This document shows positions 21,246 to 29,160 of a stretch of DNA of 41,797 bases, piece by piece. Position numbers and translations under genes: made by a program. Every line of letters starts with the position of its first letter. Position 1 is the first letter of the stretch. The DNA comes from an uncultured SAR86 cluster bacterium (GTDB lineage: Bacteria > Pseudomonadota > Gammaproteobacteria > Magnimaribacterales > D2472). The stretch covers positions 1 through 41,797 of the forward strand of contig CACNXK010000003.1 of assembly GCA_902624425.1 (NCBI GenBank), written 5' to 3'. The notes beneath the pieces are model-generated. The model searched no databases. It was given only the letters and a program-made list of their open reading frames with translations, and was not told where the DNA came from.

Positions 21246-21960
21246 TTTTGTAACAATTTTTCCAGAAATAATTAAATTTTTGGAGTTTGGTGTTATTGGT
21301 AAAGCTCTTGAAAAAGATCTTATTTCTATTAATGAATACAACCCTAGAGATTTCTCAAAAAACTCTAATAAAAATATAGATGACTCACCTTATGGGGGTG
21401 GTGAGGGAATGGTGATGATGGCAGAACCATTAGCATCAACATTGAAATCAATTAAAAATAAAGGAAAAGTTATTTTAATGAGTCCGCAAGGAGAAAATAT
21501 TACTAACTTTCACATAAATAGTTTGTTGGAAGAGAGCACAGTTACTATCATCTGTGGAAGATATGAGGGCGTTGACGAAAGATTTATCGAAAATTATGTC
21601 GATGTAGAGATGTCTGTTGGAGACTTCGTTCTGAGCGGTGGAGAAATACCAGCATTAGCTTTAATAGATGCATTATCAAGAAAGATACCCGGTGTTCTTG
21701 GAAATCAAAAATCTTTCGAAAATGATTCATATGAGAACAATCTTTTAAAAGGACCCGTATATACTAGACCTCAAAATTTTGAGGGAATGGAAGTGCCTGA
21801 AATTTTATTATCAGGAGATCATGAAAAAATTAATGATTGGAAGATTTTATCTTCATTGCAGCGTACCATTGATAGGAGACCTGATCTTTTAGATAGTGTA
21901 AAATTAACAAAAAAACAAAAAAAACTCTTGGATAATTTGCTATCTAAGCGTATCCTATAG
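21235..21960 (+). CDS. trmD: tRNA (guanine-N1)-methyltransferase
   Basis: The ATG at 21235 gives 241 residues starting [13 protein letters not shown], the normal TrmD start; an ATG five codons upstream is less likely. Seen: SPYGGGEGMVM, the trefoil-knot AdoMet loop IICGRYEGVDERF, and SVGDFVLSGGEIPAL followed by RKIPGVLGN. It methylates G37 of tRNAs with CNG-type anticodons and so prevents +1 frameshifting. It overlaps the rimM end by 11 bases and lies 18 bases before rplS, the classical rpsP-rimM-trmD-rplS order. Confidence 0.97.
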   Translation: MRFNFVTIFPEIIKFLEFGVIGKALEKDLISINEYNPRDFSKNSNKNIDDSPYGGGEGMVMMAEPLASTLKSIKNKGKVILMSPQGENITNFHINSLLEESTVTIICGRYEGVDERFIENYVDVEMSVGDFVLSGGEIPALALIDALSRKIPGVLGNQKSFENDSYENNLLKGPVYTRPQNFEGMEVPEILLSGDHEKINDWKILSSLQRTIDRRPDLLDSVKLTKKQKKLLDNLLSKRIL

Positions 21961-21978
21961 GCCTTTTTAGAGCTAATT

Positions 21979-23034
21979 ATGAGCGACGATAATAAAACAG
22001 AAAACAAAGGTTTCTTTTCTAGAATTTTTGGAGGACTCACTGGTTCATCTGAAAGCGAAGTAAAAGAAAAAATGCCTGTTGAATTACCATCTCCTTCAGC
22101 AGTTAAGGCTATGAAAAAAGCTGATATTGTATCTACTGCAAAAGAGCATGGATTAGAGCTCGATATTTCAAATACCAAGGCTCAACTCCTTGAGTCATGG
22201 GAAAATCATTTTTCAAATGATGACTCTCCATCTGCGGTTGATGATGCAGCTGAAGCAATGGCAGAATCTGCAGCAAATACATCTGATTCTCTTTTAGAAG
22301 AATCTGCAGAGAAAACAGCACCAGTTGAAGAAGAAGCACCAGTTGAAGAAGAGGCACCTGTTGAGGAAGCTGCAACTGAAGAAGAAGCACCAGTTGAAGA
22401 AGAGGCACCTGTTGAGGAAGCTGCAACTGAAGAAGAAGCACCAGTTGAAGAAGAGGCACCTGTTGAGGAAGCTGCAACTGAAGAAGAAGCACCAGTTGAA
22501 GAAGAGGCACCTGTTGAGGAAGCTGCAACTGAAGAAGAAGCACCAGTTGAAGAAGAGGCACCTGTTGAGGAAGCTGCAACTGAAGAAGAAGCACCAGTTG
22601 AAGAAGAGGCACCCGTTGAGGAAGCTGCAACTGAAGAAGAAGCACCAGTTGAAGAAGCATTAGTAATATCTGATGTGGAGAAATCACCTGCTTCAATCGT
22701 AAGTGATTTTGAAAAATCACAACTTAAAGAAGACATACCTCCATTTAGACCAGGTGATACCATTTCAGTATCAGTTAAAGTTAAAGACGGTCAACGAACA
22801 AGATTACAAGCCTTTGAAGGTGTCGTAATGTCAGTAAGAAATTCAGGCCTAAACTCGTCTTTTATTGTAAGAAAAATATCAAGTGGTATTGGCGTTGAAA
22901 GAACATTCCAGCTTCATAGTCCTCTCATAGACTCAATTACAGTTAAAAGAAAAGGTGATGTCAGGAAAGCAAAACTATTCTACCTTAGAGAAAGATCCGG
23001 TAAATCTGCAAGAATTAAAGAACGTCTAGATTAA
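21979..23034 (+). CDS. rplS: Ribosomal protein L19 with a ~235-residue N-terminal extension
   Basis: 351 residues against about 115 for E. coli L19. The last 115 or so are an ordinary L19 ([55 protein letters not shown]). The added part has three sections: a Gly/Ser/Lys-rich start ([13 protein letters not shown]), a predicted helix-turn-helix segment at about 35-75 ([17 protein letters not shown] then [14 protein letters not shown]) that resembles a SAP or HeH fold, and about 115 residues of [14 protein letters not shown] repeats. No ATG lies between the repeats and the core, only a GTG at 22675, so the extension is probably translated. The first ATG (21979) is 18 bases after trmD. The function of the extension is unknown. 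Confidence 0.94.
   Translation: MSDDNKTENKGFFSRIFGGLTGSSESEVKEKMPVELPSPSAVKAMKKADIVSTAKEHGLELDISNTKAQLLESWENHFSNDDSPSAVDDAAEAMAESAANTSDSLLEESAEKTAPVEEEAPVEEEAPVEEAATEEEAPVEEEAPVEEAATEEEAPVEEEAPVEEAATEEEAPVEEEAPVEEAATEEEAPVEEEAPVEEAATEEEAPVEEEAPVEEAATEEEAPVEEALVISDVEKSPASIVSDFEKSQLKEDIPPFRPGDTISVSVKVKDGQRTRLQAFEGVVMSVRNSGLNSSFIVRKISSGIGVERTFQLHSPLIDSITVKRKGDVRKAKLFYLRERSGKSARIKERLD
22318..22659 (+). repeat. 51-bp tandem repeat array inside rplS
   Basis: Six full 51-base units begin at 22336, 22387, 22438, 22489, 22540 and 22591; partial units flank them (18 bases before, about 18 after). Each encodes 17 residues ([17 protein letters not shown]). The units are identical at DNA level apart from a T to C change at 22614 in the sixth, a silent change in a proline codon. 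Such uniformity at synonymous sites points to recent expansion or ongoing homogenisation. It is a coding repeat, not CRISPR. Confidence 0.97.
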
Positions 23035-23036
23035 TA

Positions 23037-23939
23037 ATGAGAACTGTCTTCAGAAAGGACCAACATGTTGATTCCTTTCTTAACTCTTTAATCATTCAAA
23101 AAGGCCTTTCAAAAAATACAATACAATCATATGAGAGCGACATCTATCAGCTCTATCAATGGAATCTTTCTAAAAATAAAAAACGTATGACAGAAATTAA
23201 GAAATCTGACACTAGTCAATATATATCTTATTTATTTAGCCAAAACCTAAAGAGCTCTTCGGTCAACAGAAAGATCTCATCTCTTAAAACTTTCTTTAAT
23301 TTCCTTTTGAAAAAAAAGCTTATTAAAGCAAATCCTTTTGCTGAGCAGATTATGCCAAAAAAGCCAATTAGTCTTCCTAAATCTATTTCAGAGGATGATG
23401 TAGTTAAGCTCTTAGGTGCACCAAAAGTAGATACTGTAATTGGTTTAAGGGACAGAGCAATGCTTGAGCTTCTCTATGCTTCTGGAGTAAGAATATCTGA
23501 ATTGGTTAATATAAAGTACTCAGACCTTGATTTAGAAAGAAATATAATGAAAGTTTTTGGAAAAGGTTCCAAGGAAAGGCTGGTACCTTTTGGAGAGGAT
23601 GCTTCTCAATGGATAAGTGCATATATTGACCAGAGAAAGAAAAATAAAGAATTGGCATCAATTAAATACATTTTTCTAAATAATAGAGGATCAAAAATTT
23701 CAAGACATGCTTTTTGGCATAGATTAAAAGAGTATTGTTTAGAGATAGGTCTAAAAAATGACATCTCTCCTCATACATTAAGACATGCTTTTGCAACCCA
23801 TCTATTGAATAGGGGAGCAGATCTGCGCTCAGTTCAAGTTTTATTGGGCCATAGTGACTTGTCTACAACACAAATATATACTCATATTGCAAAACAGCGT
23901 TTAAGTGAGCTTGTAAAGAAGCATCATCCACGAGGCTAA
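23037..23939 (+). CDS. xerD: Site-specific tyrosine recombinase XerD
   Basis: 300 residues (E. coli 298). The N-terminal SAM-like core-binding domain (FLNSLIIQKGLSKNTIQSYESDI) precedes the catalytic domain with Arg in ASGVRISELV, Lys in GKGSKERLVP, HTLRHAFATH, GHSDLSTT and the nucleophilic Tyr in TQIYTHI. The ending LSELVKKHHPRG is that of XerD rather than XerC. With XerC it resolves chromosome dimers at dif. It starts two bases after rplS, which is unusual, and it is followed three bases later by dsbC, as in E. coli. It is a housekeeping recombinase, not an integron or phage integrase. Confidence 0.94.
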   Translation: MRTVFRKDQHVDSFLNSLIIQKGLSKNTIQSYESDIYQLYQWNLSKNKKRMTEIKKSDTSQYISYLFSQNLKSSSVNRKISSLKTFFNFLLKKKLIKANPFAEQIMPKKPISLPKSISEDDVVKLLGAPKVDTVIGLRDRAMLELLYASGVRISELVNIKYSDLDLERNIMKVFGKGSKERLVPFGEDASQWISAYIDQRKKNKELASIKYIFLNNRGSKISRHAFWHRLKEYCLEIGLKNDISPHTLRHAFATHLLNRGADLRSVQVLLGHSDLSTTQIYTHIAKQRLSELVKKHHPRG

Positions 23940-23942
23940 ATT

Positions 23943-24644
23943 ATGAAAAAGATTTTAATTTGCTTATTTTTTTGTTCATCATTATTCTCACAGGATCTTG
24001 CTGTGGTAAAAGAAAAGATTAATAAAATCCTACCTGAAGATGTCTCAGTAAAAGAAATAACATACTCTCAAGAAAGAGATATATTCATAGTTGATATTGG
24101 AGATATACAACCTATATATGTTCTCCCCAATACTGAATATATCATTCTTGGAGATATATTTTCACTAAAAGGTGACAGACCAGAAAGTGAAACTGAAAAA
24201 GATAAAGGAAGGCTTAGGCTTAAGATACTTGCAGATCTAGATCAAGATAGTTTTATTAAATTTAAATCAAATAATGAAAAGTCTGTTTTAACTGTTTTTA
24301 CTGATGTTGAATGTACTTATTGTAGAAAATTTCATTCAGAAATTAATGCGTATTTAGAAAATGGAGTTTCCATCAATTATTTAGCCTTTCCAAGAACAGG
24401 AATAGACTCAAGTTCTTACAAAAAGATGGTTGCAGCATGGTGCTCTGATGAAAAAAAAGAATCAATAACAAATCTTAAAAATGATGTTGATATTGCAATG
24501 ACTAGTTGCGAAAATCCTGTTGAAAAGCATTTCGAAATTGGAAGAAGAATTGGCGTTACAGGAACACCTGCAATCATTACGCAAACTGGTTTATTGTTAC
24601 CAGGATATGTGCCAGCAAATGAACTAGTTGCTATCATTGAATAA
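23943..24644 (+). CDS. dsbC: Thiol:disulfide interchange protein DsbC
   Basis: 233 residues. A signal peptide (MKKILICLFFCSSLFSQ) directs it to the periplasm, followed by an N-terminal dimerisation domain (residues about 20-80, with the DIQPIYV and GDIFSL segments) and a thioredoxin fold with the active site CTYC after FTDVE (E. coli has CGYC) and the cis-proline TGTPAII. A second Cys pair (AAWC and TSCE) corresponds to the structural disulfide. It isomerises wrong disulfides in secreted proteins and needs DsbD for reduction; DsbD is not in the window. Its stop overlaps the hom ATG (TAATG). Confidence 0.93.
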   Translation: MKKILICLFFCSSLFSQDLAVVKEKINKILPEDVSVKEITYSQERDIFIVDIGDIQPIYVLPNTEYIILGDIFSLKGDRPESETEKDKGRLRLKILADLDQDSFIKFKSNNEKSVLTVFTDVECTYCRKFHSEINAYLENGVSINYLAFPRTGIDSSSYKKMVAAWCSDEKKESITNLKNDVDIAMTSCENPVEKHFEIGRRIGVTGTPAIITQTGLLLPGYVPANELVAIIE

Positions 24645-25891
24645 TGAAACAAGTAAAAATAGGTATTTGCGGATGGGGAACTGTAGCTACAGCATTACAC
24701 AGATCTATCCTTAAAAATAAAGATGAAATAAAAAGAACCCATCAAGTTGATCTCGAGATTGTTGCGATAGGTGCTCGAAGAGATAATCCAAAATATAATC
24801 CAGGCGATACAAAGATTCTAAGAGATATTTTTGATGTCTTAGACGAAGACATAGATGTTTTAGTTGAGCTAATTGGTGGTACAGATGACGCTAAGAGATT
24901 AATCTCCTCTGCTTTTGATAAAAAAATTCCTGTTGTCACAGCAAATAAAGCAGTTATTTATGAATACGGAGACGTTCTTTTCAAACAAGCATTTGGGAAT
25001 GGTGTGAATTTTCTTTTTGAAGCTTCAGTTTGTGCTGGAACTCCAACAATTAATTTGCTTAAAAATGACCTTGCTGGAAATAAATTTCTATCAATAAAAG
25101 GAATGCTTAACGGAACATCTAACTTTATTATTTCTCAAATGGAGGATGGTATGAGTTTTGATGAAAGCCTATCCTTTGCGCAGGAAAATGGATACGCTGA
25201 AGCTGACCCAGTTTATGATATTGAGGGAATTGATGCTGCACATAAGATCGCAATCTTATCAAATATAATTTTTGGCTCACCACTACCACCAGATAATTTT
25301 TTAATAGAGGGTATTTCTAAAATCACTAAAGAAGATATTCACATAGCTGAGAAATTAGGCTTTACTGTAAAGCATATCTCGTCAGCTGATATAAGAGATG
25401 GAAAAATTCTTATGAGGTCTAATCCTGCGCTTGTTAAAAAAACAGATTATCTTTCAAGCTTAAAAAATGTAAGAAATGCATTAGTAATTGATACAGATCT
25501 AGTTGGCAAAATTCATATTTCCAGTATAGGTGCTGGAGGAGAAGCAACAGCTGCTGGAGTTATATCTGATATTGTTCATTTAGCTTCCGGTTTAAAAAGT
25601 TTTAATGCCCAATCAAGGGGAGATTTAGATTATAGAGACTTAACTGATGAATTTTTTTCATATTTAGTAACTGTTCATAGCGCTAATGAAAATACCAATA
25701 ATCATATTCAAAAAATACTAGAGGAACACAATATATCTATTATTAACTCTGGCTTAATCAATAATGTTAAACAATCATATATAACTTATTACTATGAAAT
25801 AGATGAAATTGCATCTGTTGCATTGGAAGGATTCTCAAAAGACCTGTTAAATATTACAGATAACTTTAAAATGCTGAGAATTGAAAAATAA
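24644..25891 (+). CDS. hom: Homoserine dehydrogenase
   Basis: 415 residues, a monofunctional enzyme without an aspartokinase domain. The NAD(P) site is GICGWGTVATALH, slightly unlike the usual GLGTVGxG. The substrate region has TANKAVIYEYGDVL, GMLNGTSNFI and AEADPVYDIEGIDAAHKIAIL with the catalytic Lys and Asp. A C-terminal ACT domain (from about residue 335, LVTVHSANENTNNHI) suggests feedback by threonine. It makes homoserine from aspartate semialdehyde for threonine and methionine. Together with thrC two bases downstream it forms the threonine branch, placed between dsbC and prfB as in Pseudomonas-type genomes. Confidence 0.95.
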   Translation: MKQVKIGICGWGTVATALHRSILKNKDEIKRTHQVDLEIVAIGARRDNPKYNPGDTKILRDIFDVLDEDIDVLVELIGGTDDAKRLISSAFDKKIPVVTANKAVIYEYGDVLFKQAFGNGVNFLFEASVCAGTPTINLLKNDLAGNKFLSIKGMLNGTSNFIISQMEDGMSFDESLSFAQENGYAEADPVYDIEGIDAAHKIAILSNIIFGSPLPPDNFLIEGISKITKEDIHIAEKLGFTVKHISSADIRDGKILMRSNPALVKKTDYLSSLKNVRNALVIDTDLVGKIHISSIGAGGEATAAGVISDIVHLASGLKSFNAQSRGDLDYRDLTDEFFSYLVTVHSANENTNNHIQKILEEHNISIINSGLINNVKQSYITYYYEIDEIASVALEGFSKDLLNITDNFKMLRIEK

Positions 25892-25893
25892 TA

Positions 25894-27282
25894 ATGCTGT
25901 TTGAAAGCACTCGAGGCGCTGATAATGGCAGAACTTTTGAAGAAGTTCTTTTAAAAGGCCTTGCTGATGATGGTGGTCTATATATTCCTTCAGAGTGGCC
26001 ACAAGTAGATATCAGAAAACTTAAAACATGTAGCTCTTTTATCGATATAGCTAAATTGATAGTCCCACTTTTTACCAGTTCCTCCTACAAAGATGAAGAA
26101 GTATTAACTTTACTTGAAAACACATGGCATGATTTTGATAAAACTGATTTAGTTGGCATTGAAAAAATTCGTGATGATATTTTCATTGGTGAGCTGTTCC
26201 ATGGGCCTACAGCTGCTTTTAAAGATTTTGGCCTTCAGCTTTGTGCAGCATTTTTCAATAAAGCCTTAGAAAAAAATAATAAAACGGCAATAATTCTTGG
26301 TGCTACCTCAGGAGATACAGGCTCTGCTGCAATAGATGCTTGTAAAGAATATGAAAATATTAAAACATTCATGTTACTTCCTGAAGGAAATATGACTAAT
26401 ATTCAAAGAAAACAAATGACAACGGTCAAAAAAGAAAACGTTTTTGTTTTAAATATTGAAGGCACCTTTGATGACTGTCAGGATATTGTTAAAGCAGCCT
26501 TTAAAGAGAAATATTTCTTAAAAAGTAATCAAGTTCTTCTTGCAATTAACTCAATAAATTGGACAAGAATAATTGGTCAGATTTGTTATTATTTTTATCT
26601 TGGTTTGAAAATAAATAATCTTTCTAAGAAACTATGTTACTCAATCCCTTCAGGTAATTTTGGAAATGTTTTTGCATGCTATTCGGCAATGAAATTGGGA
26701 CTTCCAGTAGATCGAATAGGTGTCTCAGTGAATGATAACGATATCTTGCATCGTTTTTTTTCAAACAATATTTACAAAAAAGAATCTGTCAGTAGCACAC
26801 TTTCACCAAGTATGGATATTACAGTTGCTAGTAATTTTGAGAGACTTGTATATGATTTTTATTTAGAAAGAGATGCTGAAAAGTGCAAAGATTTTTTTGC
26901 TAATTTCCCAGAAAGCTCTATTGTTCTAGAAGAAGAAATTTGGCAAAAAACTTCAAATTTATTTTGTAGTACAAGCACTGGAGATAAGGAAACAATAGAA
27001 GTAATGAAAAAAATGCATCAGGATTTTAATTATGTTATTGATCCGCATACAGCGGTAGGGATGTGTGCCTCAAAGCTATTTGGCGGACCCATTAGCTCAC
27101 CACTAGTTATCCTATCTACAGCACATCCAGGAAAGTTTTTAGATTCTCTTAAGAAAGCAAACATTACATCTTTTAAAAAACATCATGTTCTAGAGAAGGT
27201 TATAAATAAGTCAGAATATTCATTTTCTCTAGAAGCTAATCAAGATCAAATATTTAATTTTATTAAAAGAAATAATAATTAA
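25894..27282 (+). CDS. thrC: Threonine synthase
   Basis: 462 residues, the longer bacterial type. It starts MLFESTRGADNGRTFEEVLLKGLADDGGLYIP. The PLP-binding Lys is in GPTAAFKDFGLQL, the phosphate-binding loop in GATSGDTGSAAIDA, and SIPSGNFGNVFACY and DPHTAVGM are also family motifs. It converts O-phosphohomoserine to threonine. No homoserine kinase (thrB) is present in the window, so it must be elsewhere. Its stop touches the start of the phzF-like gene (TAATG). Confidence 0.95.
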   Translation: MLFESTRGADNGRTFEEVLLKGLADDGGLYIPSEWPQVDIRKLKTCSSFIDIAKLIVPLFTSSSYKDEEVLTLLENTWHDFDKTDLVGIEKIRDDIFIGELFHGPTAAFKDFGLQLCAAFFNKALEKNNKTAIILGATSGDTGSAAIDACKEYENIKTFMLLPEGNMTNIQRKQMTTVKKENVFVLNIEGTFDDCQDIVKAAFKEKYFLKSNQVLLAINSINWTRIIGQICYYFYLGLKINNLSKKLCYSIPSGNFGNVFACYSAMKLGLPVDRIGVSVNDNDILHRFFSNNIYKKESVSSTLSPSMDITVASNFERLVYDFYLERDAEKCKDFFANFPESSIVLEEEIWQKTSNLFCSTSTGDKETIEVMKKMHQDFNYVIDPHTAVGMCASKLFGGPISSPLVILSTAHPGKFLDSLKKANITSFKKHHVLEKVINKSEYSFSLEANQDQIFNFIKRNNN

Positions 27283-28064
27283 TGAAAATAGAAATTTTTG
27301 AATACAATTCTTTTTGCACAAATACATTTAAAGGAAATCCAGCTGGAGTTTGTATAGATGCTGGCTTTAGTAAAGAGGAAAAGCAAAAAATTGCCTTTAA
27401 AAACGGATTTTCTGAAACTGCTTTTCTTAAAGAGGAGGATAAGTATTTTAAAATAAGTTTTTATACACCAACGTCTGAAATAGACCTTTGTGGACATGCC
27501 ACTGTTGCTAGTGCTTCTCACTTATCAAGAGAAATGGGAAGAAAAGAAATTACTTTTCAGGCAAATCAAGACTTCTTATATTGCAATGTTGACGAAGAAA
27601 ATGTCTCTTTAATTCTTCCTAAGCAGGAGATTATAAAAAAAGAACCAAGCCAAAAAATTTTAAAAATCCTAGGAAATTCATGTATCGATTATTATGAGTC
27701 AGAAATACATTTCATAGGAATAATCGATTCTTTTAAAAATTTATTGGAATGGAATAATGATTTCTACAATCAGGATGATTTATGCAAAGATCAGCTGATA
27801 TTGACATCAAGTTCTGTAAGTAGAGATTATGACTATGCACTAAGAATGTTTGGAACAAAGAACCTTGGAGTAATAGAAGATCCTGTAACCGGAAGTGCGC
27901 AACCACCAATCTTTTCATATTGGTCTGAAGAGCTTAAAAAAGAGAATTTTTGTGTTTATCAGGCATCTGAAAGAGGTGGTTTGATGCAGGTAAAGAGAGA
28001 TATTAGAGGAATTGATGTTAATGGTAAGGTAAAATTAGTTAAACAATTTTATCAAGAGATCTAA
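27282..28064 (+). CDS. PhzF-family isomerase/epimerase-like protein
   Basis: 260 residues. The PhzF fold shows FTGNPAGV-like FKGNPAGVCID at the start, the catalytic Glu in GFSETAFL (about residue 45), PTSEIDLCGHATVASA, and EDPVTGSAQPP. PhzF-like proteins isomerise small molecules; most members outside phenazine clusters have no known substrate, and there are no phenazine genes here. It joins thrC by overlap and is followed directly by prfB without any spacer (TAA then ATG). The middle part is somewhat shorter than in well-studied members. Confidence 0.88.
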   Translation: MKIEIFEYNSFCTNTFKGNPAGVCIDAGFSKEEKQKIAFKNGFSETAFLKEEDKYFKISFYTPTSEIDLCGHATVASASHLSREMGRKEITFQANQDFLYCNVDEENVSLILPKQEIIKKEPSQKILKILGNSCIDYYESEIHFIGIIDSFKNLLEWNNDFYNQDDLCKDQLILTSSSVSRDYDYALRMFGTKNLGVIEDPVTGSAQPPIFSYWSEELKKENFCVYQASERGGLMQVKRDIRGIDVNGKVKLVKQFYQEI

Positions 28065-29160
28065 ATGGATGCTTCAGAATTAAAAATAGAAATTTCTAAT
28101 CTCCTATCTCAACTTAACGAGATAAGGGGGTATCTTTGACGTTGATAACAAAGAAAAGGAAATCCAGAAGATTGATAAAGATCTGCTAAACAAAGAAGTT
28201 TGGTCAGATATAGAGAAATCTACTGAACTAAATAAAAGAAAGACTTTTCTTGAAAAATCATTAACCGCATACAGAAACTTATTCAACAAACTTGACGATA
28301 GCAAGCTTTTTCTAGAAATGGCTCTAGAAGAGGATGATCAATCTACAATTGCACAAATAAGGTCTGAAATATTAGACATAAAGCCTTTGATTGAGAATCT
28401 TGAATTTACAAAGATGTTTGGTGGCAAAATGGACTCATCAAATGCTTTCGTAGATATTCAATCTGGGTCTGGCGGAACAGAAGCTCAAGATTGGGCTGAA
28501 ATGTTATTAAGAATGTATCTAAAGTGGGCTGAAGGCAAAGGGTTTTCTGCAACTGTTACTGAATCCTCTCCTGGTGAAGTTGCTGGCATTAAATCATCAT
28601 CAATTTTAATAGAGGGTGATTACGCCTATGGATGGCTAAGATCAGAAACAGGAGTTCACAGACTGGTCAGGAAATCACCTTTTGATTCAGGAAATAGACG
28701 ACATACATCTTTTGCATCGGTCTTTGTTTCTCCTGAGATTAATGACGACATTGAGATAGAGCTTAACAATGCTGACATTAGGGTTGATACTTATAGAGCG
28801 TCAGGAGCAGGTGGACAACATGTTAATAAAACAGACTCTGCGGTAAGACTGACGCATATCCCAACAGGTATTGTTTCTCAATGCCAAAATGGAAGATCTC
28901 AGCATAAAAACAAAGAAAATGCGTTAAAACAATTAAAATCAAGACTTTACGAGTTAGAATTACAGAAACAAAAAGAGGAACAGCAAAAGTTGGAGGACAG
29001 TAAGGCTGATATTGGTTGGGGTAGTCAGATTAGATCATATGTTTTAGATCAATCCAGAATAAAGGACTTAAGGACTAATTATGAAACTGGAAACACATCA
29101 GCTGTCCTTGATGGCGATATTGATGAATTTATGAGAGCATCACTAAAAGCAGGTATTTAA
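28065..29160 (+). CDS. prfB: Peptide chain release factor 2, with programmed +1 frameshift
   Basis: ATG at 28065 opens a 24-codon frame ending in TGA at 28137-28139; after a +1 shift (skipping 28137) the second frame runs from 28138 to 29160, giving 364 residues. The shift site AGGGGGTATCTTTGAC is identical to that of E. coli: an internal Shine-Dalgarno, a slippery CTT and an RF2-read TGA. The protein has the RF2 stop-reading motif SPFDSGNRRHTSFAS and the GGQ loop GAGGQHVNKTDSAVRLTH. It releases peptides at UGA and UAA and controls its own level by the shift. It lies directly between the phzF-like gene and lysS. Confidence 0.97.
28124..28140 (+). promoter_or_regulatory. prfB +1 recoding signal
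   Basis: AGGGGG at 28125-28130, TAT, CTT at 28134-28136 and TGAC at 28137-28140. The SD-like AGGGGG three bases before CTT pushes the ribosome forward when RF2 is scarce, so that CTT-TGA-C is read as CTT-GAC. This is the well-known autoregulatory element. Confidence 0.97.

Noticed and set aside
22318-22659. Regular repeats as a CRISPR array
   Set aside because: Units are contiguous with no unique spacers, lie in a coding frame, and there are no cas genes.
22133-22763. Long reading frames on both strands across the rplS repeats
   Set aside because: A 51-base unit is a multiple of three, so any frame without a stop in one unit stays open through all. They encode only Leu/Gln or Ser/Thr/Ala repeats, and the L19 frame explains the region.
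23037-23939. Tyrosine recombinase as a sign of a mobile element
   Set aside because: The sequence ending and the dsbC neighbour identify housekeeping XerD; no attachment-site repeats or phage genes are present.
28318-29160. prfB as a truncated gene starting at 28318
   Set aside because: The upstream +1 shift signal and RF2 N-terminal domain are intact and in place.
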